DNA from: Afifellaceae bacterium
Lineage (GTDB): Bacteria; Pseudomonadota; Alphaproteobacteria; Rhizobiales; Afifellaceae
Length of the DNA stretch: 64,000 nucleotides
Direction of reading: 5' to 3'
Assembly: GCA_028281235.1 (NCBI GenBank)
Contig: JANQKG010000007.1
Location: 124,001-188,000, forward strand
Shown here: positions 51,222 to 59,282 of the stretch, piece after piece
Numbering within the stretch: position 1 is the first letter of the stretch
Layout of the letters: each line of letters begins with the position of its first letter
The notes under the pieces: generated by a model
Database searches by the model: none
Seen by the model: only the letters and a program-made list of their open reading frames with translations
Told to the model about the DNA's origin: nothing
Made by a program: the position numbers and the translations under genes

Positions 51222-51268
51222 TGGCGCCGGCCTGCCCCGGCGTCGGACGAACATGGCCGTTGCTCTGA

Positions 51269-51368
51269 AGCATGATCCCGAAAAGTGGACACCGCTTTTC
51301 GGATAAGATCATGCCCAAACAAAGAGATAGAGCGTTGGAGCGATTCAACGAAACGCGACAACGCTCTA
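51269..51368. repeat. Bipartite palindromic repeat, copy 3 (complete)
   Basis: First palindrome 51269-51314 (AGCATGATCCCGAAAAGTGG to TTTTCGGATAAGATCATGC). Second palindrome 51328-51368 with perfect outer arms TAGAGCGTT/AACGCTCTA. The right end lies 17 bp before the ribitol dehydrogenase start, just ahead of its AAGGAGA site. This copy best defines the element. Confidence 0.85.
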
Positions 51369-51385
51369 AAGACAAGGAGAACAAG

Positions 51386-52114
51386 ATGAGCGAAGCGCTA
51401 GCGGGAAAATCGGCAGCCATCACCGGCGCTGCGTCCGGCATCGGACTGGCCTGTGCGAAAGCAATGCTGGATGCAGGCGCCGGCGTCATATTGATCGACC
51501 GCGACGCTGAAAAGCTGGAGGAACTCTCCGGCGAGCTCGGACCCAACGCCCACGCGCTTGTCGTCGATCTTCTCAACGGCGCTGAGGTTTCGGCCATGCT
51601 GCCGCGCATTCTCGATCTCACCGGCGACCTGCACATCTTCCACGCCAATGCCGGCGCCTATGTCGGCGGCGCGGTGGCCGACGGTGATCCAGATGTCTGG
51701 GACAAGGTGCTTGACCTCAACACCAATGCCGCGTTCCGCTCCGTACATGCGGTGTTGCCGCATATGATCCAGAAGAAACGCGGCGATGTCGTCTTCACCT
51801 CGTCGGTGGCGGGTGTCATCCCGGTCATCTGGGAGCCGATCTACACTGCCTCCAAACATGCCGTTCAGGCCTTCGTGCACTCAACCCGCCGGCAGCTCAT
51901 CGAGCACAACATCCGCATGGGTGCCGTCTTGCCCGGGCCGGTGATCACCGCCCTTCTCGACGACTGGCCCAAGGCGAAGATGGACGAGGCGCTGGCAGCA
52001 AAGGCGCTGATGGAGGCCAACGAGGTCGCCGAATGCGTGATGTTCATGCTGACGCGCCCCGACGGGATCGTCATCCGCGACATCACCATCCTGCCGCATG
52101 GTCTCGATATGTAG
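51386..52114 (+). CDS. rbtD: Ribitol 2-dehydrogenase (short-chain dehydrogenase/reductase)
   Basis: A 242-residue NAD-dependent SDR. The cofactor motif is TGAASGIG (13-20), NAG at 88-90, and the catalytic Ser140, Tyr153 and Lys157 are in FTSSVAGV and YTASK. Long stretches agree with Klebsiella ribitol dehydrogenase as I remember it ([56 protein letters not shown]), much closer than a generic SDR. It would oxidise ribitol to D-ribulose. The AAGGAGA ribosome binding site is 7-8 nt before ATG 51386. It is the last gene of the kinase-LacI-transporter-epimerase operon, separated from it by a palindromic repeat. Confidence 0.82.
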   Translation: MSEALAGKSAAITGAASGIGLACAKAMLDAGAGVILIDRDAEKLEELSGELGPNAHALVVDLLNGAEVSAMLPRILDLTGDLHIFHANAGAYVGGAVADGDPDVWDKVLDLNTNAAFRSVHAVLPHMIQKKRGDVVFTSSVAGVIPVIWEPIYTASKHAVQAFVHSTRRQLIEHNIRMGAVLPGPVITALLDDWPKAKMDEALAAKALMEANEVAECVMFMLTRPDGIVIRDITILPHGLDM

Positions 52115-52156
52115 GACGGATCGGCGACGCCAGAGCCGCGCCGCTCTCAGCCTCGG

Positions 52157-52254
52157 AGCATGATCCCGAAAAGTGGGAACCGGTTTTCGGATAAGATCAT
52201 GCTCAAATAAGAAGATAGAGCCTCCATTCTGATTCAATCAAAATGGAGGCTCTA
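52157..52254. repeat. Bipartite palindromic repeat, copy 4 (complete)
   Basis: First palindrome 52157-52203 (AGCATGATCCCGAAAAGTGG to CGGATAAGATCATGCT). Second palindrome 52215-52253 with 13-bp arms TAGAGCCTCCATT/AATGGAGGCTCTA around GATTC. The final CTAG supplies the TAG stop (complement of 52252-52254) of the leftward ABC ATPase gene. The element lies between convergent genes and could terminate transcription from both sides. Confidence 0.85.
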
Positions 52255-53010
52255 GCCGCCGACCATCAACTTCACGACCTCGTCGCTGTCGGTCTCGCTA
52301 ATCTTGCGCTCGCCGGCCGCCTTGCCGCGCCGAAGAACGAGGATGCGATCCGACACCTCGAAGATGTCGCTGAGATTGTGCGAGATGAACAGGATCCCGA
52401 CGCTGCGCTCCTTCAACCGGCGGATAAGGTCCATGACCTTGCGCTGCTCCGGAACGCCAAGTGCCGCAGTCGGCTCGTCCATGATCAGAACCGTGGCGTT
52501 CCAGAAAATCGCCCGGCCGATCGCCACCGCCTGCCGCTGACCGCCCGACAGGCTATGGACCGGCTTGGAAAGCGCCGACGGGCTGATCTCAATGTCGAGC
52601 AGGTCGAGCACGCCACGCGATTCCTCGCGCATCTTTCGGCGGTCGATCGACGGCAGGAACCCGAACAGCCTGCGCGTCGGCTCCCGTCCGAGAAAGACGT
52701 TGGCACCGACGTCGAGATTGTCGGCGAGCGCCAGGTCTTGATAGATCGTCTCAATGCCGGCGCCGCGCGCGGCACTCGGATTGTCGAATTTCACCGTCTC
52801 GCCGCGATAGATGACCTCGCCTTCGTCGGCGCCATAGACGCCGGCGACAGTCTTGATGAGCGTCGACTTGCCGGCCCCGTTGTCGCCGGCCAGCGCCAGC
52901 ACTTCGCCCGGATAGAGGTCGAACGACACCTTATCGAGCGCCTGGACGCCGCCGAACCGCTTGGAGATGTTGCGGCCCTGGAGGATCGGCGCGGCGTTAG
53001 GTTTGTCCAC
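52252..53010 (-). CDS. Sugar ABC transporter ATP-binding protein (single ABC domain, ribose/CUT2 type)
   Basis: A 252-residue ATPase: Walker A AGDNGAGKST at about 41-50, signature LSGGQRQAVAIGRA, Walker [14 protein letters not shown]-loop LFISHNLSDIF. It closely resembles the XylG-like protein at 13.4 kb but is distinct. It lacks the second ABC domain of RbsA, so it should work as a homodimer. Its start lies inside the end of the permease gene (14-bp overlap). Its TAG stop falls at the edge of a palindromic repeat. Confidence 0.85.
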   Translation of the reverse strand: MDKPNAAPILQGRNISKRFGGVQALDKVSFDLYPGEVLALAGDNGAGKSTLIKTVAGVYGADEGEVIYRGETVKFDNPSAARGAGIETIYQDLALADNLDVGANVFLGREPTRRLFGFLPSIDRRKMREESRGVLDLLDIEISPSALSKPVHSLSGGQRQAVAIGRAIFWNATVLIMDEPTAALGVPEQRKVMDLIRRLKERSVGILFISHNLSDIFEVSDRILVLRRGKAAGERKISETDSDEVVKLMVGG

Positions 53011-54046
53011 GGCCGCCTCCCCAGTTGAAGCGGTCGCGCGACATGTAGATCAACACCGAGACGATAATGATCACGCCTTCCACGCCGAACTGGAAGAACG
53101 GATTGACGCGCAGGAACGAAAGGCCGGATGGGATGGTCGCGATGATGAGGGTCCCGATCAGCGCGCCGATGATCGTGCCGCGGCCGCCGAACAGACTCGC
53201 GCCGCCCACCACCACGGCAGCCACCGCGCTGAGAAGCAGCGGCTCGCCGGAATCCGCCCGCCCCGAGCCGAAGCGGGTCGCATGCAGCACCCCGGCAAGC
53301 CCCGCCAGAAGCGAGGCGAACACGTAGAGCGACCAGATGTGCCGGCGCACATTGACGCCGGCGCGCGAGGCCGCCTCCATGCTGCCGCCGATGGCGTAGG
53401 TGTATTGCCCGTAGCGTGTCTGCGACAGCACGTAATGGACGCCGAGCACGGCGACTGCGGTGACGACGACCAGCAACGGCACCACGCCAAAAACCTCGTA
53501 ATAGCCGATGACGCTGACGACCGTACGGTCCGCGATCGGCTCATCGACGCCGCCGGCGAAGATGAAGGCGGCGCTGCGATTGATCCCGAAGAATCCGAGC
53601 GTCGCGATGAAGGCCGGCACATGAAGATGCGCCACCAGGAAGCCGTTGATGAAGCCCGGTATGAAGGACACCATCAGCGCCAACGAGGCACCGAAGAAGA
53701 AAGAGAGGATCGGACCGACATGGGGCGACGCCATGTTCATGCCGAACGCCGTCACCACGGCCGCGAGCCCCATGGTGAAGGCCAGCGACAGATCGATGCC
53801 GCCGCTGATGATGACCAAGGTCTGCCCCGCCGCCAGGAGCAGCGCAAACGAGGCCGCCACGGCGATACTTTTCAGAACGAAGGGATTGGTGACGAACGAC
53901 TGGCCGAATCCGACCCGGCCCCACATCTCGAACACCGTGAGAAGGAAAAGGAAGAACAGCCACGGCCAGGCGTTGCTGATGAACTCCAGCACGGCTGCGC
54001 CCCTTGGAATGCTGTCGCCGCGACTGGCCGATTCCTCTGTTGACAT
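52997..54046 (-). CDS. Sugar ABC transporter permease (RbsC/CUT2 type)
   Basis: A 349-residue inner-membrane permease of the BPD_transp_2 class, 8-10 hydrophobic segments. Hallmarks: LAAGQTLVIISGGIDLSLAFTMG (the IDLS motif), HVPAFIATLGFFGI, YAIGGSMEAASRAGVNV and VVGGASLFGGRGTIIGALIG. ATG 54046 (MSTEESA) follows GGGGGACG. It lies 116 bp after the binding-protein gene, and a strong terminator-like hairpin occupies the gap. Confidence 0.87.
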   Translation of the reverse strand: MSTEESASRGDSIPRGAAVLEFISNAWPWLFFLFLLTVFEMWGRVGFGQSFVTNPFVLKSIAVAASFALLLAAGQTLVIISGGIDLSLAFTMGLAAVVTAFGMNMASPHVGPILSFFFGASLALMVSFIPGFINGFLVAHLHVPAFIATLGFFGINRSAAFIFAGGVDEPIADRTVVSVIGYYEVFGVVPLLVVVTAVAVLGVHYVLSQTRYGQYTYAIGGSMEAASRAGVNVRRHIWSLYVFASLLAGLAGVLHATRFGSGRADSGEPLLLSAVAAVVVGGASLFGGRGTIIGALIGTLIIATIPSGLSFLRVNPFFQFGVEGVIIIVSVLIYMSRDRFNWGGGRGQT

Positions 54047-54097
54047 GCAGGCGTCCCCCTGGCCGGGCGCCGGCATTTGGCGCACCGGAAATCTGAT

Positions 54098-54127
54098 AAA
54101 AAGTGCTGCGGGCAGAGCCCGCAGCAC
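54098..54127 (-). terminator. Rho-independent terminator or attenuator between binding-protein and permease genes
   Basis: Perfect 11-bp arms GTGCTGCGGGC (54103-54113) and GCCCGCAGCAC (54117-54127) with a 3-nt loop, followed on the minus strand by TTTTT (complement of 54098-54102). It lies 35 bp after the binding-protein stop. Read-through would set a lower level of permease and ATPase than of binding protein. Confidence 0.8.
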
Positions 54128-54162
54128 ATGATCATGTTAGCGCAAACGCTTCGTCGGTGCGA

Positions 54163-55143
54163 TCAGTCGGAATAGACGAACGCGGCCACGGCCGGATCGT
54201 CGATATTCTCCGGCGTCATGATTGTGAAGCCGGTGCCGATGGCGGTCGGCACGGACTGACCGCTCAGCGCGGCAACGGCAGCCGCCACGCCAAACCAGCC
54301 GATCTCGGCCGGATGCTGGGCGATGGCGATGTTCACCAGACCGGACTTCAGATCCTCCACGATGCGCTGCGGGGCGTCGAACGTGGCCACGGGGATTTCG
54401 CCGGATTTGCCCGCTGCGCGGACGCCGTCTGCCGTGCCGATGGCGGAGAACAGGTTGGCGCCGAACACACCGGCAAGATCGGGCTCGCGGGCGAGCACCG
54501 CCTGAAGCTGCGTGGCGGCAATGGCGGAATCGTTCTCGTTGAACTGCGTGTCAAGCACCTCCGCGCCCGGGCAGCTTGCCGCCATTTCCAGCTTGAAGCC
54601 CTCTTCACGCTGGTCCGTGGTGGAGATGCCGGGGTTCACGTTGGAGACGAAGACCTTGCCCGATCCGCCGATCGCATCGCAAAGCGCGCGGCCGGCCATG
54701 CGCCCGCCGAGCACGTTGTCGGAGGAGATCAGCGACAGCGGAAAGTCGCCGGCGCCCGACCCGTCCTGATACGAACCGTCGTCGATGAACGTATCGACCG
54801 TCAGAACCAGGATGCCCGCATTGACGGCCTGCCGCAGCGGCTCGATAAGCTGCGTCTTGTCGGTCGGCGCGATCAGGATCGCATCGGGCCCTTGCGCGAT
54901 CACCGCCTCAAGAACGGGTATCTGCTCCGTCGGGTTGAAGTTCGGTGCGCCCTGGAAGCTGAAATCCACGCCCATCTTCTCCGCGGCCGCCTCCGCGCCT
55001 TTGCGCATGGTGATGTAGAACGCGTCCGTCGTCAGCCCCGGAATCAGCGTGACTGAGAAACTATCTTGCGCGACTGCACCACCCGCCGGCTGAAACAAAG
55101 CGGCGCCGGCCGCCAGTGCAAACGCTGCGAAGGTCTTCTTCAT
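54163..55143 (-). CDS. Sugar ABC transporter substrate-binding protein (ribose-type, periplasmic binding domain 4)
   Basis: A 326-residue periplasmic binding protein. Residues 1-25 are a signal peptide (MKKTFAAFALAAGAALFQPAGGAVAQ). The mature protein has the cluster I pattern: VTLIPGLTTDAFYITMRKGAEAAA, QIPVLEAVIAQGPDAILIAPTDK, ILVLTVDTFIDDG, LISSDNVLGGRMAGRAL, AGVFGANLFSAIGTADGVRAAG. Relatives bind ribose, tetritols, apiose and AI-2-like sugars. It is the first gene of the leftward transporter operon, about 100 bp after the ROK regulator gene on the same strand. Confidence 0.87.
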   Translation of the reverse strand: MKKTFAAFALAAGAALFQPAGGAVAQDSFSVTLIPGLTTDAFYITMRKGAEAAAEKMGVDFSFQGAPNFNPTEQIPVLEAVIAQGPDAILIAPTDKTQLIEPLRQAVNAGILVLTVDTFIDDGSYQDGSGAGDFPLSLISSDNVLGGRMAGRALCDAIGGSGKVFVSNVNPGISTTDQREEGFKLEMAASCPGAEVLDTQFNENDSAIAATQLQAVLAREPDLAGVFGANLFSAIGTADGVRAAGKSGEIPVATFDAPQRIVEDLKSGLVNIAIAQHPAEIGWFGVAAAVAALSGQSVPTAIGTGFTIMTPENIDDPAVAAFVYSD

Positions 55144-55249
55144 TACCTACCTCCCTCGGTTGGACTTGAGCCGCCAACGCCGCCTCCGCGGCTGGCGCCT
55201 CCCCCTAAGACCACCATGGTCTCAAAGCTCGTTGTGACATGCGTCATCG
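55144..55249 (-). promoter_or_regulatory. Leader region of the ribose-type ABC operon
   Basis: A 106-bp gap between the ROK stop and the binding-protein start. It holds a GAGGGAGGTAGG ribosome binding site, a GC-rich hairpin (around 55172-55195) and the dyad AGACC-N5-GGTCT (55208-55222), a possible operator. A promoter could lie here or the genes may be read through from the ROK gene. Confidence 0.35.
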
Positions 55250-56494
55250 TCATAATTGGAGCACCGATCTTGCCGGCTCTGCTGGCGCGCTGTTTTCGGT
55301 GCGCTTGAGCATCAAATTGGGATCAGGTGCCAGGAGCTCAAACACCGGCAACACAGCAGCCCCCATGGCCGCCGCGTCAGCACCCGAAGTCGCCAGCCGA
55401 AGCTCCGGATGACGCTTCTTGCCCGACATGCGCATCGACTCAAGGGCCGGCTTCACGAGGTCGATCATGTCGCAGGCCAACGCCTTCGGCAAATAACCGC
55501 CGAAGAAGATCACCGCTACATCCAGCATGTTCTCAATCGCCATCAGTGCCGGCGCCAGGACGTCGGCCGACCGCGCCGCCCATGCATGCAGGCGCGGATC
55601 GCGCGCTTCGGCCAGCTGGGCAAGCGTCCGCGCGGCCTGATCCGGCTTCCCGTCAATCCCCAATTCCGACATCAGAGCGCCCACCGAAACGTAGGTTTCA
55701 AGACAGCCGCGCGCGCCGCAGATGCACTGGCGCCCATCCTTGACGCTCGGATAGTGACCGATCTCGCCGGCATAGCCGTTCGCGCCGCCATAGGGCTGCC
55801 CGCCCAATATCAGGCCGCCGCCGACACCGACGCTAAAATTGATATAGAAGAAGTCGCGGACGGATCGACCGTCGCCGTGAAGCCGTTCGCCGAGTGCTGC
55901 AGCCGGCGCGTCGCGCTCCACCCAGACCGGCACGCCCAGGCGTTTCTGCAGCGCGTCGCGAAGGGGAAAATCCCGCCAGGGCGACGCCGCCGACCGGAGC
56001 GTTTCGCGATCGACAGGCCCCGGCAACGTCAGCCCGGCGCCGATGATCCGATCGGGCGACACAGCCGCGTTGGCACGCAGGCCCTCCACCATCTCCTCAA
56101 CCGCGCTCACCGTCTGCTCAGCATCCGGCGCCGCCACCCAGCGCACCGCCTGCTCCCTCACCTCGCCGGCAAGGTCGACAAGAACCGCCCGCATCTGATT
56201 GCGATCGAGATGCAGCCCATAGGTGAACGCAGCGCCGCCATTGAGTGCGATCAACGTCGCGGGCTGACCGCGCGAGCCACGCGCCCGGCCGACGGTGCGC
56301 ACGATATCCTGCTCAAGGAACCCGGCCACGATGGTGGAGACGGTGGGAAACATCAAAGCGGTGCGCCGCGCGATCTCCGCCCGCGAGATCGGACCGAACA
56401 CACGGATGGCCTCAAGCACGACCCTGCGATTGAAGCGGCGCGCGTGTCCGTTATTGGTTCCCGCCAACTCACGCGCCATGAGCGCTGTTTCCAT
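55250..56494 (-). CDS. ROK family transcriptional regulator
   Basis: A 414-residue regulator: winged helix (RRVVLEAIRVFGPISRAEIARRTALMFPTVSTIV, about residues 20-53) and a ROK domain with zinc motif CICGARGCLETYVS and preceding GYAGEIGHYP. ATG 56494 (METALMAREL) is reported; 56521 and 56479 are alternatives, and none has a clear ribosome binding site. It lies between the ribose-type transporter (same strand, downstream) and the divergent aldolase-dhaK-dhaL genes, so it probably represses both. An AT-rich inverted repeat lies between the divergent starts. Confidence 0.85.
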   Translation of the reverse strand: METALMARELAGTNNGHARRFNRRVVLEAIRVFGPISRAEIARRTALMFPTVSTIVAGFLEQDIVRTVGRARGSRGQPATLIALNGGAAFTYGLHLDRNQMRAVLVDLAGEVREQAVRWVAAPDAEQTVSAVEEMVEGLRANAAVSPDRIIGAGLTLPGPVDRETLRSAASPWRDFPLRDALQKRLGVPVWVERDAPAAALGERLHGDGRSVRDFFYINFSVGVGGGLILGGQPYGGANGYAGEIGHYPSVKDGRQCICGARGCLETYVSVGALMSELGIDGKPDQAARTLAQLAEARDPRLHAWAARSADVLAPALMAIENMLDVAVIFFGGYLPKALACDMIDLVKPALESMRMSGKKRHPELRLATSGADAAAMGAAVLPVFELLAPDPNLMLKRTENSAPAEPARSVLQL

Positions 56495-56564
56495 CCCTCG
56501 GCCGCGTTTTCGGCGGCCCATTTTTTGGTTTGCTCAGCCTGTCATCTTGCGCCTTTTCAGGCAC

Positions 56565-56591
56565 TTAGTTAATGTAAATTTCTTTAATTAA
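56565..56591. promoter_or_regulatory. AT-rich inverted repeat, candidate ROK operator
   Basis: TTAGTTAA (56565-56572) and TTAATTAA (56584-56591) separated by 11 bp, with one mismatch between the inverted arms. It lies 27-54 bp before the aldolase start and upstream of the divergent ROK gene. It is one of the most AT-rich spots in the window and resembles ROK-family sites in form. Confidence 0.5.
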
Positions 56592-56618
56592 TCTGTCAAA
56601 CACCTCAGGAGAGCCACC

Positions 56619-57395
56619 TTGCCCCGCATGCAGCTCGGCGACCGCGCCCTTGTCGTCGCCATGGATCACGCTCGCACGCTCGGCGTTGTGCCGGGTCTGG
56701 AAGACGTCGGCACAACGCTTGACCGTGTGCTGGACGCCGGCGCCGACGGGATCATGACGAATTACGGCGTCATCAAGCATTTCAAAGAGCGGCTGATTGG
56801 CCGCGTGCCCACCTATCTTCGCCTGGATGGCGGCCCGACGATCTTTCGCGAGGACTGGCTTGAATATAGCGAGTGGAGCCTCCTGCACACCGTTGAGGAC
56901 GCACGCCGCCTCGGCGTGGACGGCGTCTGCGTGATGGGCTTCATGGGTGGCGACGTGGAGATGCGGACCTATGAGATCGTCGCCAGGGTGGTCGGCGAAT
57001 GCGCCGCCGATGGCCTGCCGGTGATGGTGGAGGCGCTCCCCTGCCCGGCAGAGCGAATCCCCGATCCCAAAGCCGCCGACATGATGGCGTCGGCCTCGCG
57101 CATCGCATTTGAACTCGGCGCCGACATCGTCAAGACGTATTATACTGGCCACCCCGACAGCTTCCGGCGAGTCTCTGAGACCTGCCCGGTTCCGGTCCTG
57201 ATTGCCGGCGGCGTTCGTATGGACAGCACCGAGGAAGCCCTTGAGGTCGTGCACGGCGCCATGGCCGGCGGCGCCAAGGGCGTCGTCTTCGGCCGCAACA
57301 TCTGGCAGGATCCCGATCCCGCCAAGGTGGTCACGGCGATGCGCGCCATCATCCATGACGGCGCATCGGTAGCGGAGGCGCTGGCTGGCGGCTGA
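56619..57395 (+). CDS. Class I aldolase, LsrF/DhnA-type fructose-bisphosphate aldolase family
   Basis: A 258-residue TIM-barrel aldolase related to LsrF and archaeal-type class I FBA. Hallmarks: ALVVAMDHARTLG at the N-terminus, LRLDGGPTIF, CVMGFMGGDVEMRTY, the Schiff-base lysine in GADIVKTYYTG (about residue 172), VLIAGGVRMDS and GVVFGRNIWQ. The start is TTG 56619: AGGAGA sits 6 nt upstream, while the internal ATG at 56628 has no such site. With DhaK and DhaL downstream it may cleave a ketose (phosphate) to dihydroxyacetone or DHAP, or act as an LsrF-like thiolase. The substrate is unresolved. Confidence 0.82.
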   Translation: MPRMQLGDRALVVAMDHARTLGVVPGLEDVGTTLDRVLDAGADGIMTNYGVIKHFKERLIGRVPTYLRLDGGPTIFREDWLEYSEWSLLHTVEDARRLGVDGVCVMGFMGGDVEMRTYEIVARVVGECAADGLPVMVEALPCPAERIPDPKAADMMASASRIAFELGADIVKTYYTGHPDSFRRVSETCPVPVLIAGGVRMDSTEEALEVVHGAMAGGAKGVVFGRNIWQDPDPAKVVTAMRAIIHDGASVAEALAGG

Positions 57396-57569
57396 TAGCT
57401 AGGAAAGTCGCACATAGCGCGACAGCTGCCGAAAGATACCCAGAGATTAAGAAAGATTCGGCGCGCGCTTAACTGAGATCATTGAATTGGCGCGCGAGGC
57501 ACGCAATCCTATTTCAAGGGCGGCGCCGGACCGGTCCGTTCACTGATCGATGCGTGTGGGGAGGAACCA

Positions 57570-58574
57570 ATGAAGAAGATTCTGAACGACCCGTTTGCTT
57601 ATGCCGACGAAACGCTGGCCGGGCTCTGCCGCGCCTACCCCGAATTCTACGCGCCAGCCCCCGACAGCCCGCGTGTCATCAAGCGGCCCGACGGTCCGGT
57701 CAAGGGCAAGGTCGGCATCGTCACCGGCGGCGGCTCCGGCCACCTCCCCGTCTTCACCGGCTATGTCGGGCCGGGCTTCCTGGACGCCTGCGCCTGCGGC
57801 GACGTGTTCGCTTCGCCGTCGGCCGATCAGATGGCGACCGCCATGCGCGCGGCCAATAGCGGTGCCGGCGTGCTACGCCTCTACGGGAATTACGGCGGCG
57901 ACGTCATGAACTTCGACATGGCCGGCGATATCGTTGAGATGGAGGATATCGCCAGCACCACGGTGCTCCTTGCCGACGATGTCGCCAGCGCCCCGCTCGC
58001 AGAGCGCGAGAAGCGGCGCGGCGTCGCAGGCATGGTGTTCACCTTCAAGGTCGCGGGCGCCGCCGCCGATGCCGGGCTTGACCTTGAGGGCGTGACGGCC
58101 GTGGCGCAACGGGCGGCCGACAATTGCCGCACCATGGGTGTGGCGCTCGGCCCCTGCACCGTGCCGCAAGCCGGCAAGCCCACCTTCGAGATCGGCGAGA
58201 GCGAGATGGAGATCGGCATGGGCATCCATGGCGAGCCCGGCGTTGAGCGCGGTCCCCTTCGTCCTGCCGATCAGATTGCCGATGCACTGCTTGATCCGGT
58301 GCTTGCCGATCATGGCCTGTCGAAAGGCGACCGCGTCGCCGTCCTGGTGAACAGCCTCGGCGCCACACCGGTGGAGGAGCTTTTCATCCTCTACTATCGT
58401 ATCGCCAGCCGCCTCGACGATCTTGGCATCGATCCAGCCTTCAGGCTGGTCGGCCGCTACGCCACCTCCATGGAGATGGCCGGCGCGTCGCTGACGGTGA
58501 TGCGGCTTGAAGAGGACCTGGAGCGTTATCTGAGAGCACCGGCCTCCTGTGCCTTTTGGGTCGTCCAGTCATGA
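57570..58574 (+). CDS. dhaK: Dihydroxyacetone kinase subunit DhaK
   Basis: A 334-residue cytosolic ketose-binding subunit. GGGSGHLP (around residue 52) and GNYGGDVMNF are typical, and H220 in GMGIHGEPG is at the position of the histidine that covalently binds dihydroxyacetone as a hemiaminal (His220 in Citrobacter, from memory). Length matches DhaK (about 330-356). It is 174 bp after the aldolase gene and overlaps dhaL by 4 bp. A GGGGAGGAACC site precedes the ATG. Relatives also phosphorylate erythrulose and other short ketoses. Confidence 0.9.
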   Translation: MKKILNDPFAYADETLAGLCRAYPEFYAPAPDSPRVIKRPDGPVKGKVGIVTGGGSGHLPVFTGYVGPGFLDACACGDVFASPSADQMATAMRAANSGAGVLRLYGNYGGDVMNFDMAGDIVEMEDIASTTVLLADDVASAPLAEREKRRGVAGMVFTFKVAGAAADAGLDLEGVTAVAQRAADNCRTMGVALGPCTVPQAGKPTFEIGESEMEIGMGIHGEPGVERGPLRPADQIADALLDPVLADHGLSKGDRVAVLVNSLGATPVEELFILYYRIASRLDDLGIDPAFRLVGRYATSMEMAGASLTVMRLEEDLERYLRAPASCAFWVVQS

Positions 58575-59176
58575 CGATGACTGTCGCCTCGCTGCAAAGC
58601 GCCATCGGCGCAATCGCTGCGGGGCTGGAGCAGGAATACGAGGCCCTCAACGAACTCGACGGCCAAGTCGGCGACGGCGATCTCGGCGTCACCCTCGTCA
58701 AGGCGTTCCGTGAGCTCGACCGCATCAAGGGTGACTTGCCGGCCGATCTCGGCCAGGCCTCAATGCAATGCGCCGTCGCGGTGAACAAGGTCTCCAGCTC
58801 CAGCTTTGGCACGCTCTTCGCCACGGCCCTCATGACGATCGCCAAGCAGACCAAGGGGTCGACGGAGGTCGCCTGGAGCGACATCCCCGCACTGCTTGAG
58901 CGCGTCATCGAGGCGCTGGCGGCACGCGGCAAATCATCGCTTGGCGACAAGACGGTTCTCGACGCGCTGTCCGGCGCCGCAAAAGCTGCTGAAGGAAAGA
59001 GCGACCCGGGCGAGCTGCTCAATGCCGCTTCCGACGGCGTGAACGCGGCCCTGGATCAGTTCCGCGACCAGCCCAATAAAGTCGGGCGGGCGCGGATCTT
59101 TGGCGACAAGACGATCGGCCTTGACGACGCCGGCATGGTGGCCGTGCAGAAGATGGTCGGCTGGCTCCGGGGCTGA
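58571..59176 (+). CDS. dhaL: Dihydroxyacetone kinase subunit DhaL
   Basis: A 201-residue nucleotide-binding helical-barrel subunit. The Mg-ADP aspartates D30, D35 and D37 (ELDGQVGDGDLG) and the GDKTVLDAL motif (around residue 125) are present. The start ATG 58571 overlaps the dhaK stop (ATGA). No DhaM (PTS phosphocarrier) gene is next to it, which suggests the ATP-dependent form where DhaL exchanges ADP for ATP, but dhaM could be elsewhere. The reaction is phosphorylation of the ketose held by DhaK. Confidence 0.88.
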   Translation: MTMTVASLQSAIGAIAAGLEQEYEALNELDGQVGDGDLGVTLVKAFRELDRIKGDLPADLGQASMQCAVAVNKVSSSSFGTLFATALMTIAKQTKGSTEVAWSDIPALLERVIEALAARGKSSLGDKTVLDALSGAAKAAEGKSDPGELLNAASDGVNAALDQFRDQPNKVGRARIFGDKTIGLDDAGMVAVQKMVGWLRG

Positions 59177-59238
59177 CGCAGGCCTTGCCCCGCATTTCGC
59201 TCACGCTCCATGCGGGCTACAAAACGCCGAGACCGCTC

Positions 59239-59270
59239 GTAGCCCGGATGGAGCGAAGCGTAATCCGGGG
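59239..59270. repeat. Short dispersed palindromic repeat (GTAGCCCGGAT...ATCCGGGG)
   Basis: GTAGCCCGGATGGAGCGAAG followed by CGTAATCCGGGG is a form of a repeat seen between genes in many Proteobacteria; the CCCGGAT/ATCCGGG arms can form a hairpin. It lies in the 106-bp gap between the convergent dhaL and cysteine hydrolase genes, where it may act as a terminator. A TTTCGCTC...CATGCGGGCTAC stretch just before looks like part of a second degenerate copy. Confidence 0.65.
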
Positions 59271-59282
59271 ATGTCTTCGCCC

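Noticed and set aside
57527-57538. CGGACCGGTCCG before dhaK as a regulatory site
   Set aside because: A 12-bp GC-only palindrome close to chance expectation, with no second copy seen.
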